64,000 nt of DNA, from contig NADL03000611.1 of the NCBI GenBank assembly GCA_002205965.3, positions 1,240,001 through 1,304,000 on the forward strand, written 5' to 3'. How positions within the stretch are numbered: position 1 is the first letter of the stretch; the number at the start of each line of letters is the position of its first letter. The DNA is from Kappaphycus alvarezii. Taxonomy: Eukaryota > Rhodophyta > Florideophyceae > Gigartinales > Solieriaceae. The position numbers and the translations under genes are program-made. The notes beneath the pieces were generated by a model. It made no database searches. It had not been told where the DNA came from and saw nothing but the letters and a program-made list of their open reading frames with translations. Below, piece after piece: positions 36,341 through 46,110 of this stretch.

Positions 36341-36905
36341 ATGCCTATATATCCCGGCATTCTTTACTCCCCCTCCACCAGTCCATCGCAGACATCCCCA
36401 TCCTCCTCCTCTCCCCGCCTCAACAACCTCCATCAAAGCAATTACCACTCCCACAACCCCAGCCTCCCATCACACCTACCAATGATGGCGATGCTAACCC
36501 ACTGGCTCGGCCTCGACTCGCCGACCCGACCCCCGCACCTCAACCAAGCATTTCAATCTCCTCTGGCAAAAAGAAGCCCCGTTCCACCACCCCCAACCCC
36601 ACTTCCCCTTCCACCTCTCAGAAGACCAAGTCCGACCAACTGCTTTGTGATTTCGAAGTGATGCGCTTCCTCGCTGCCGCCGACGAGCGTTTGAAGGAAC
36701 GTGGCGACTTGCTTACACAGGACGATGTCGATCGCTTGGAAACTATGCACGCGCAGGCTGTTGTTGATGAGTGTGGCGTCTTGGCGATATCGTCGAACAT
36801 TTGGAATCGGAGAATGAAAAGCTGAGGTATCGTTTAGCGTTGGCGTCGCCTAGCTCGGCGGCGGCTGGTGCGCTTATGGCGAGGAGGAATGCTCTTGTTT
36901 ATTAG
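36341..36905 (+). CDS. Hypothetical protein with disordered N-terminus and coiled-coil C-terminus
   Basis: The chosen start gives MPIYPGILYSPSTSPSQTSP, a Ser/Pro-rich opening. After a one-base break in the Pro-rich part (about 36420) the frame continues with PLARPRLADPTPAPQPS and a basic patch (SGKKKPRS). A helical region follows (DFEVMRFLAAADERLKERGD, then TQDDVDRLETMHAQAVVDEC). A second one-base break at 36783 leads to DIVEHLESENEKLRYRLALA, a typical coiled coil, and a short Ala-rich tail ending VY and TAG. Both breaks act as loss of one base, the second in a GG run that should read GGG, so the gene is probably intact in nature at about 188 residues. No family recognised. It may be a scaffold or cytoskeletal protein, but this is a guess. 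Confidence 0.6.
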
Positions 36906-38735
36906 GAGGTTGAGTGAGGTTGGGTAGGATTGGGATTGGGGGATAGTTTCGCTCGAGAATTTTTTGGCGCTGGGGTAGATTCGTTGGTGGTGTGGAACTG
37001 GTTGCGTTACTATCGCTTTTCGCGCTGAGCCTTGTTGCTAAGGTTGACGTTGTTTTCAGTTTGTTGGCTCTAACCTGGGGACCGTAGAGGATTCTAACTG
37101 CTCCCAATTTCGGAGGGGGCGTGAAGTACTTAGCTTGGGTGAAAATTGCACCGTGGGCGGTTTCTTACGCTCGTTTGGCTCAGTTTGATGTAGGAGGCTA
37201 CTGTTCAACATACGATTCCAGGACCCGTTAGGTATACCACTAGGATTGTGGATTTACACATTCGATGAACTTTGCACTGAAAATGCAGAGTACATTGCTA
37301 ATTAAAACTTCTCTCCGCTGAAACTATTATCGCACTGGGCACAGCACACGCTTGCGAGAATACGCGTTTGCAAAACATTGCGAAATTGTGTCCATGCCAT
37401 TGCCGACCCTCTGTGATTGTGGATAATGATTAGTGTTGATCACGTCGCCGGGGGCTAGAACATCTGGCATGCTGCGACTATTTTCTTGATGCGCCGATTT
37501 TTCACCTTATCTGGCGTCACTATCGGCGCGTAGTCTGCTAGTCCCAAACGCGAGTGCTTTCTGTTGGGACAAACCCACCGCGCGAATTCGCGAGGCAAGC
37601 ATGACGAATACCCACTCACTTGGCCGGGCATTGTGGCACTCGGATCAGCAGTAGTGGGTACTGAGTGCAAGAATATCTTTTTGTCCATGATGCATACGCC
37701 TGAAATTCGCGTTTGTACGGTAGTATGTTGGGTCAGAGGTGAAGCGTTTGATATGAACGTATTGTGTATGATGTTAGTGGCAGGCGCGTGGATTCGGTGT
37801 AAATTGAGACGAGGGCAACGGCGGAGGGATGGAAGTGGGGTTAGTTTAGGAATTTTGAAAGGGGGCAGCGGGGGTTAAGTTGATTGTCTTGCTGTACAAT
37901 ACTGTACTGTCTTGTTGCGTGGGCAATGAAAGGGTTTTGGGAGGATATAATACTGTACTGTCTGCTGCCAAATTGGCTTGGTGAATAACATATTTTTCTC
38001 ATTATGTCTCTGAATTACATTTTTTTTGTTTTTTTTGAATATTGTTGGAAACGGTCGGGAATCGGGTTGCTGATGTTAAAAGGGGTGGATGGTGTTTTTA
38101 TTCGTTGGATGTTTGGCCTTGTGGAAGACGTGATGTCTTTTTGAAAAGGGCTTCTCGGAAATGCATTTTTTTCATTATTTTTGGCAATGATGTCAACATC
38201 TAACGTTTTGAGTTGCATCGGCCAACATATCACCCTGCATTGTCATTTTTGTTGACTGACTGGAGGGCACGTATGGATTTTAAATGCACTGCTTGTGCTT
38301 TGACAATTGCAGGGTTTGGTTTGCGGCAAACCTAAACCGCCGCACAAGTGGCTGGGCACAAGAGGGCATTGCAGCTATATAATGCAATGAATGTGAATAA
38401 CTGCGCGCGGACCGAGTAACGTATCGGCGTGTGGTGCAAATGCTACAGGAGGCTCCTCGTGCATTCAGGCGGTCCGCTCCTACCGCCCATCAAACCCAAT
38501 TCAGTTGCGCAAAAGCAATCAACAAACAACCCTGCAAAAGCTAAAGCTGGCGGCAGTCGTTTCATCTTGCACAACGGACGCGCCATGTATCTAATTGGGT
38601 ACGGACATTCCAATGAAACGCCGCTTTTCTCTAGCTGCAGTGCCGTCCCGCGCAAACACTTCAGTATGAATTTTGGAAAAGGAGATTGCGACCGAATTCA
38701 CCTTGGGAATCACCAGATCACCACACGCAGAATGA
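36906..38735. other. Intergenic stretch with repeated AATACTGTACTGTCT
   Basis: Frames here (37455-37688 minus, 37564-37878 plus, 38429-38752 plus) overlap each other or lack motifs. At 37889 and 37949 the word AATACTGTACTGTCT is repeated 61 bases apart, part of a motif family seen elsewhere in the window. Confidence 0.4.
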
Positions 38736-39193
38736 AACAAGCAATGGATTAACCTTGAAATCCGTGCAATCCCCCCAGCGAACGAGTCTGCTCCAGTTTA
38801 CAGTGTGACTACCGATTATATCCATTTCACCGGCACTGACACGGACGTAGACCCAAGCGAATTCAAAGGTCATCCCTTAGCCCGCAACCTCGCCCTCACC
38901 ACCGAGAATACATTATATGCGCCACGCCTGAATGATAACAAAGCCCATATTCATACCATTTCAAAGCCCAGAAACATTTCACGGAACATGGCAGGGCCAA
39001 AGTAAAGCCTCCCTTGTCGTCGATTCAACTCTACCCCGTCCCCTTCAAACTGCATACAGTGCGGGCCATGCGAGAAAAACAGCGGTGGACTTTCAACTCG
39101 GGGCCTGGGGGAGACTACTTGCGCATTGCGTACGGCATAGGCCCGAAAACTGCAGATGAAACGAATGAAGAGATTGGTCTCTCGACCTACTAA
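38736..39193 (+). CDS. Unidentified conserved-looking protein, C-terminal part
   Basis: Open from a TGA at 38733 to a TAA at 39191-39193, with one break at 38960. The first frame gives LEIRAIPPANESAPVYSVTT and then IHFTGTDTDVDPSEFKGHPL. The second gives PPLSSIQLYPVPFKLHTVRA and then FNSGPGGDYLRIAYGIGPKT. The break is the same kind as in neighbouring genes: ATT and TTC overlap by one T, so one T of a run is missing. Residue use is strongly protein-like in both halves and the join is smooth. No start codon is evident, so an upstream exon is likely. I do not recognise the family and infer no function. Confidence 0.5.
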
Positions 39194-39210
39194 AATCTGA
39201 TGCTTGGACT

Positions 39211-39790
39211 CCACTGTACAGTACTTGTGATTACTAAGTAATCACTGGAAAGGCGTAGTGACTGGTTCGATTACAACCTTTCAGAAGCAAATTCGAAACA
39301 TTGTGAAACAAGCGTGTCAACTCATGAACGGCACGCTGCAATGGTCACTTCACTTGCTTCACCAGCCGCTGTGCAACCTTTACACATGGCGAATGCGGCT
39401 GTGGGAACATTGCATGCGTTTCATGTAGCTGGACTGCGTCATGACGCACGATGATGGTCCAGGGCAGGGATGCGCTACTACTGCAGTTGTTGAACTATTC
39501 GTTTTTGGCTTAATTGTACCGTACTCGCTAGCACGCAGGGCGCCGTGTGGGGTGGTCCTTGGACTGCTCCCAAGGCATGTTGGTTATGCTTGCTGCTTGG
39601 TGATTTCGGATGGGTGGTGGGATGATGGAGGGGGTGTGAATGATAGGGATCTTTTAGCGAAATAACTGTACAGTACTTGTACAGTACATATGTACAGCAG
39701 GGCGTTTTACTGTTCCTTGCCAAAAGATCGGGGAATGCGCTGTAATGAGTTGTCCACTGTACTGTACACCACTGTACGCTTGTACATTGT
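39211..39790. repeat. Cluster of GTACAGTAC / GTACTGTAC palindromes
   Basis: CTGTACAGTACTTGTG (39214-39229), ACTGTACAGTACTTGTACAG with a further GTACATATGTACAG (39665-39696), and CACTGTACTGTACACCACTG with GTACGCTTGTACA (39755-39786). No gene overlaps these convincingly. Confidence 0.6.
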
Positions 39791-40160
39791 TTTAATGTCC
39801 TGTGCCGAACGGTACAATTCGGCACGATATTTGAAAGAGGGGGTAGAAACTAAGACCTTTATTTAAAGATTCAAGTGGAAGTTTGGATATTCTGTAAGGA
39901 CGAATACTTTGGTTACTGTAATGTCAACGGCACTGCAGTCCACTGAACAATGAGAATAACTTTATGGCATCAGTACCGTATGCCAGAATGCATCACTTAC
40001 AGTAGCACCACAGCTTTCCCCCTCCTTACAGTAAGGGACAGATGTCAACATAGCGTAATACGTGTAAATCTGTCCGAACCTGTAATGTGTGAGATTGACA
40101 AACCAACAATGCCAAAACATTACAGAACTCCAGGCCAGCAATTCTCCCTACACACAAAGA

Positions 40161-40451
40161 ATGGCCACCCGCCCTCGCTGCTCTTTCCTTTCACGCGCTC
40201 ATCATCCTTCCTGCCGAATATTGTGTCGGCGTCCAGCAACCGTTCTTCCAAGGCGCTTTTGCTCTATCCTCCTTGACTGCAGCTACCTGCCATCCAAAGC
40301 CAGACCGCCGTCATCCCACTTCGACAGACTCGCATAAACTCTCTGACGCCTGCTGATCAACTTGCCAACACGTGCTCCAAATGTGGCCCTCCAATCAGCC
40401 TACCAACAATACTCAACAAAACCTTACCCGAAGAGTTCAAGCCCTTGTCGT
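40161..40451 (+). CDS. Small Arg-rich protein, possible mitochondrial
   Basis: An ATG at 40161 opens MATRPRCSFLSRAHHPSCR, an Arg/Ser-rich, acid-free start of the kind used as a mitochondrial targeting signal. A one-base break at 40289 (CTG and GCC share a G) leads to AVIPLRQTRINSLTPADQLA, then ANTCSKCGPPISLPTILNK, and a stop TAA at 40449-40451. The same bases form GTAAGT, a perfect splice donor, so the reading may instead splice onward. No family recognised. Support is modest: composition, start context and the repeated error pattern. Confidence 0.3.
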
Positions 40452-40619
40452 AAGTTCCTCCATATCAAGTAGCTAAACATCTTCTCCGAAATCCATCCTC
40501 ACCGCGATTTTGCATGTCGCCACGCCTCCTCCCCTATCACCGAATGCACTAACCGCCTCCCTTCCTTCATTTGATCTATCGTTCTTTCACTTGAAACCCC
40601 ATAACCTTGTCACGCGCAG

Positions 40620-41623
40620 CGCGAGGCTAGATGCTATCCCCCCGAAAGGGAACCTCGAATTGTCCGCGATGTCTCCGACTGCTGCCGTCACTATCCAGGC
40701 CTGCGTCCTCGCCTTGAGTATTATGTCTATGATTCTCGGCAGTCTATTCGCCTTCTCACTCTAGATGGCGTTATCCCAATCATCTATCGACAAGTGAGGT
40801 ATCAAATCCCCATTGCATCTGGTGCATGCCACACTATCCCAACGAACCCCCGGTCCCCTATGTCCGTCCTACCTCCACCATGGTTATCCGTGAACATCAT
40901 TCCAATGTCGATGCCGAAGGTCGTGTGTACCTTCCCCACTATATTTCGATCTGGGATCCTACCCAGTTCACCTTTCATGGCCTCGTCGTAAGCATGACTC
41001 GAGTCTTTACTGCGGAACCGCCTGTCAACTCGTTGCCAGTCCGAGCGCCGGCCGTCGATGAACCAGAGCGCCGACAGCTGATCACCGTGTTGACAAAAAG
41101 AATGATAGCGCGGTTTACAGAGGTTAATGATGACGCTATCCAGGAGATTGCATCCCTTTTGGCCAAGAAGGATGAAATGATCAAGTCTGGCGAATCCGCA
41201 ACGGCGGAGAAGAGAGCGCGCGCAGTGGAGTACAAGAATGCGGACGAGGAACACAAAGCCCTCGAAGCACAGCGGGAGGCACTCCAAGAATGGGCCAAGA
41301 GTGTCGGCGATGTACGGGAGGATTTGGAGATTGATGATATGCTGCGGTACAGGGATGTTTTGGATGAGCAGAATACCGATTATACTGCACAGGACTCAGC
41401 GTATACAGATACTATGGATCAAGTAGACGAGGCGTTTGTGTATGGCGTCATCGATCAGGAAAGATATATGAAGGAGATTCGACGGATTAGTAGTGAGCAG
41501 TTTTTCCCGAGGGCGCTTCGACGAAAGATTGAACGTACTGTCGCTGCAAAGGAGGTGACGGATGCAGCAGGAGTGCCCAGGAGACTCATGTCCACCAGAA
41601 CGACAAACATGTACGCTTCCTGA
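40620..41623 (+). CDS. VPS23: ESCRT-I subunit Vps23/TSG101
   Basis: ESCRT-I binds ubiquitinated cargo on endosomes and passes it toward multivesicular bodies. The first part is a UEV domain, an inactive E2 fold: HYPGLRPRLEYYVYDSRQSI, LDGVIPIIYR, YPNEPPVPYVRPTSTM, DAEGRVYLPHYISIW and MTRVFTAEPPV. A charged coiled coil follows (about 41140-41340), then the C-terminal steadiness box (DEAFVYGVIDQERYMKEIRR, then SEQFFPRALRRKI) that binds the other ESCRT-I subunits. The frame breaks once at 40814, where ATT and TGC share one T; one T is missing from a run inside a conserved motif. The first ~20 residues are absent; an AG at 40618-40619 after a CACTAAC-type branch site suggests an upstream exon. The linker lacks the long Pro-rich stretch usual in TSG101. 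Stop TGA at 41621-41623. Confidence 0.9.
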
Positions 41624-42959
41624 TGTACCATTGGTGTAACCTTTTTGGATGCAGGACTACAACAGATGCTTAGCATGGCAGAGAGCAATTTTAACGTCAT
41701 CGTCAATCTTTGAATGCGCTGCTCCTGTTGGATGCATGTTAAGCGGACCCATCCAGGGGAAGTAAGTAAAGAGTGACTAATTGAGACAAGTGGTGCGAGA
41801 AACTGAACGCTGGCTCGGTATCATGTCACAAGGAACTTGCTTATGCATTTTAATGAGTCATTTTGACTTCTGAAACACTGAACGGTTCATTCCGAAAGGC
41901 TGCATCTTGCAAGTGTGCACTTCCACCACATCTGACAGTCGTTTGCACAAAGTAAGGATTGTAGAAATCGGATTCAGATGGACTAAAAAGTATGCTCCTC
42001 ATGGACTAAATATTTCTCAATTATTGCTGTGGAGGCATCGCTGAAGTCCATGACTGGTCTATGCGGCGTGTTTTAGAACGGATAGCATGCATATCAAGGA
42101 TGGTCTGGCGAAACTGCGTCGCCAGGTTAGGTTGCAAGTTGGCGTCAGTGATGATGTTCGTACAGAAATGGATCGTATTTTGAGACTGCTTGTCCGGGCT
42201 ATGAGCGGATACGCTGAAAACCCTCCGCCGTGAGGGAGGCCCAGGATCGCAAAGACTTGACAGCTTGGTTAACAAAGTCGATTCAACGCAAAGGGCTCGG
42301 AAAACTTGGAAGCTAAATACTTACCGTATTCTGCCAGCACAAGAGCTGGGGGGTAAGGTTGGGTTCTTTAATATTTGAAAGGTGCGAGTGGCTGTGTCCC
42401 AGGATATTCCGTCAGGTAGCAGACTTTAGTAATGATATCCACACCGTAACCTCTTCTACAACGCCGGCTCAAGACCAGCCATCAGGCATGCTGCGTTGGA
42501 CATTACAGCCGTTGCGGCATGCCTTTGAGAGAGCACTGCCCGGACCTTCCCATGGCTCTCCATCGCCCTCAAAGCTACATTCCGGGCGATGTCGGATAGC
42601 ACCGAATAGGCATCCAAGGTTAGGTACAAGAAAGTTGGACCTTTGGATTTGCAAAGGCTGAGCTGAAAAGAATGGCGGGGATTGGTGGGAACCAAATGAT
42701 GCCATTTGAAACCGCACTGCCACTGTGTAGCGACCTTAGGATAGCACAACAATGTTTAATCAAGAAGAAAAAAGTTTAATCCAGACAGTATCTGCAATGC
42801 CATACAGTAAAGGTAAAAATACACTACCAAACCCCCCCTTTCAACTTTGTTGCCTTCCTTCCACTTCTCAAACCTCTCCATCAACATCTTACCTTTCTTG
42901 TCCCTTCCCTTGCACGCCCACTGCTGCCCCGCAGCGGCAGGCCCCAGTGGCCTGCCCAC
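41624..42959. other. Intergenic stretch after VPS23
   Basis: Frames at 42021-42275 (minus) and 42359-42752 (both strands) shadow one another and carry no motif. From about 42830 base composition shifts to C-rich, which marks the approach of the next retroelement copy. Confidence 0.45.
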
Positions 42960-45851
42960 CCCTGTAAACTCGGTGAAATATATGCGCGACGCGGCTCATG
43001 CCTCCTTGGTCCTCGTCGCGGACATGATCCGAATTCTTGCTCCTATCACTGACCTCGCCGCAACGGATGCTCCTTCCGTGCTCTTCGAGCTTCATAAGGA
43101 CGACCCAGCCCTGGCCACCGCTTTTGGCTGCTTGCGCGGCTAAGAACGTCGTCCGCTTTCTCTTACTGGTTGCCTCCGACAACGGCAGCACCGACCCCGC
43201 CCGCCGTCCCAACAGTCCCACACCCCCTACCTCAACGCCGCCCGCTAACCCTCCCGCAGCCAATCCGCCTTCCCATCCTTGGTCGCCCTACCACCCCTCC
43301 GCAACCAAACGTCGCCCCACTTCACCCAAACCTCCAACGGAGCATCAATCGCATTGGCTCCCGTCTCGTTAACCATGGTCCCAAACAGTTCGTCCAAGTG
43401 ACGACCCCTCGAGACAAGCGTCCCCTTCGCAATGCCCTCTCTCCCTCCGGGAAGCTCTCACTGCTGGAGGATTCCCGGGCCACGTTACCGTCGTACCCGC
43501 CGTTGACCCCCACACCGCTTTCATATGCGCTGCCAGCGACACCCTCCGCCACACAGCAACCGCCTACGATGCCTTCCGCAAACACTGCCCGTCGTCTCTA
43601 CTCTCAATCACCGTCTCCCCTCCCTCCCCGGTCGTTGACCATTGCAAAACAGTCGACGACGCCTGCTCTCTCCTCCCGACCCTCAACACAGAGCTTTCCC
43701 GCCTCATGCACCCCTCCTGTGCTTGGCGGCCTAAGGAGTACTTAATCGACGTACTGCGCACGTCCATCTCGGACATCCTCTCCCCCTTCCCTGGGGCTCG
43801 CCCACCTGACCCCTTCCCCCACCCGACCCAATCGATTCTGAGCCTGCCCCCATTTCTTCCGCCCCATTCCCCCCTCAACGCCGGCTGCATCTCCCTACAA
43901 GCGCCTGCGTCCCGCCGCCCCCGCTCTCCTAAGCACGGGCCACCGCCGATCTCTCCCCTCTAATCAATGGAGTTATACACCCAGGAACCCCCGCAACGAT
44001 GCCCTACTCCCGCTCATGTCTTTCCACTTCCTGTCCCTACCCTCCCTTACCTCCCAAACTCCCTCCGAGCACCTTTCCATTCCCTTGTCGCCGACGTCTG
44101 TCGGCGATACGTTGAATCTCGATCCACCCAACGAAGGATGGACAGTCTCAACCAAATGCTTGCGCTAGGGAAACTCGTCTTTCGCAAAAACGGCATGCGG
44201 GAGCCTCGGAACCCCCACCGGCCGCGCTTTGTCGCCTCGCTCAAGCGCCGCATCTCTCTCGCCCGATCTGGACAATGGACCCGCCTCCTCGATGAGGCAA
44301 CGGATGCATTCGGCGCACTAGCTGCCCGCAAGGTCCCACCCCGCCCACCTCGTCGGAAAGATGCAAGCGCTGTTTCCTCCAAGGTTCCCCGAAGAAAGCC
44401 GCCCAAGCTCTCACATCTCATGCCCCACCTGTTCCGCCATCTCCCGCCAACGCTGCCAAACTTCGTGCCCTGCACCCTGACCCTGCTACTCCTGTCACAC
44501 CATGTACCCGTGGTGCTCTTCCCCGCGCGTACAAGTTCACCGAAGCGGAAGTGCGTCGCGAGCTCCGGCGTCTCCTCAACGATCCGCAAATTTCGTTCCA
44601 CATCCTTCGCTACTGCGCATCGTCCTCCCTCGTGATGTACTTGTTTCGAACTGCCCCGCCGCAAATAACTAACCCTCTTGCGAAATCTTTTGACAAGGGG
44701 ATGCGAAGGGCTTTCGAGCGGACTCATCGCAAAGTCAACGACAATCAGTGGCTTCAGGCGTCCCTACAGTTCCGATTTGGCGGCCTAGGACTCACCCCAT
44801 CAAAGGATGTACATCATCGCCTTCACTATCTCCTTCCTTTCAAGCCTCAACCTCGTTAATCGACTGCTAGCAACTCCGTATGCTCGCACAGCAAGTCTCC
44901 TCGCTCCCGCTTACGACAGGCTCTCCGCAGACCTGGACTTACCCTTGGAACTCCAATTAGAGGCACTGCTTGAGGCCATCCCCCGATTGGACACATCGAC
45001 CTCTCGCTCCTTACAACACGCTATTACTGAGCATCTGTACCAACCCCACCTGGTGAAGTTGCGCCACTCTTTCCCCGCACACCACTACAACCATCACTGC
45101 TCGCGCCTTCTCTTGGTGCAGTCCTCCACCGCCTCAGCCCCTTTCTCCACCCTGCCCCTCCCATCCAATGGCCTGTATAAACCTGGCGAGATCTGGCGTA
45201 CGACGGTCTCTGCACGCCTCGGAGCTCCGGTCTTCCGCGGCTCGGATCCCTGCCTCACATGCCTCTCCGGCCACTCCGACATTCCGCCTATCCTTGACGA
45301 GCTCAGTCACGCGGCTATATGCAAGGGTGGTATCGGGGCGGTACGCCGGCACAACCGCCTGCGCGACCTTTTATACCACGAAATCTCACACCCCGCCATT
45401 TCCCTTTCCGTCAAACGGGAGCGTGTCCTCGCAGCCGATCTGCACAAGAGCCCTAATGAGCGACGAGCTCTCGACTTAGTCATTGACGATTCCCTGTTCG
45501 CTCCATCTCCCATGGCCTTGGATGTCACCATTGTCAGCCCCCACTCTGCCCCATACCGCAACTTAGCTGACAATGGTGCGTCTACTCTTGACCGTGCCGA
45601 GAAGAAGAAAGTAGCATACTATTCTGCGGCCTGCGACCAAGAAGGCTTGGAACTCATCCCCCTCGCCTTTGACATCTATGGACAGATTGGAAAATGTGGT
45701 CTCAAGACTCCAAGACCTTAGCAACTTCATGGCTGATAGGCGTGGGAGACACCGTCATTCTGAGTTTCATCCCCTACGTACACGTGTCTCATTGTTCGTC
45801 CTCCGGTACACGGCTGTTATGACGAAACATTCGCAAAATACGTATCACTAG
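42960..45851 (+). pseudogene. RLE-type retroelement, copy lacking the RT core
   Basis: An N-terminal part (to about 44000, several Pro-rich frames) has no known domain. DVCRRYVESRSTQRRMDSLN and RISLARSGQWTRLLDEATDA begin the pre-RT linker, which ends with LRALHPDPATPVTP and FTEAEVRRELRRL. Here RT motifs 1 to D should follow, but the frame passes directly to the post-thumb region (FRFGGLGLTPSKDVHH), so roughly 250-300 residues are deleted. The 304-codon frame 44807-45721 has a C-x2-C...H-x3-C finger (C149, C152, H168, C172 of that frame) and the endonuclease (ALDLVIDD, MALDVTIVSP, AEKKKVAYY, IPLAFDIYG). A frame change near 45690 leads to a tail ending at 45851. It cannot make its own cDNA but may still encode the nuclease. 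Confidence 0.8.
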
Positions 45852-46110
45852 CGACAGCTCTCTGCAATACTGCCTACGACTAGGCCAGATAATCTCTGTC
45901 CCCACTTCACAGCTTTACATTAGAAGGTAACCGTTCCCCCCTAGCTAGAGACTACGCACGGTCTAACTTTACGGCTAAGATCTAACCGGTTGTACCTCGC
46001 CCATGCGCATCGGGGCTCGTGAGAGGATAGCTTGAGTAATGGATGACCATAGGGTGCGAATCAGTTGCTGGTAGATACGGCGGCGGATATCACCAGGTGT
46101 CGAGTGATGT
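45852..46110. other. Spacer between two retroelement copies
   Basis: No coding or repeat signal that I can support. The next copy has no recognisable N-terminal or linker region upstream of 46111, so it is 5'-truncated or starts in another frame. Confidence 0.4.

Noticed and set aside
39255..39285. tRNA T-arm-like GGTTCGATTACAACC
   Set aside because: No matching acceptor, D-arm or anticodon arm upstream; an isolated hairpin only.
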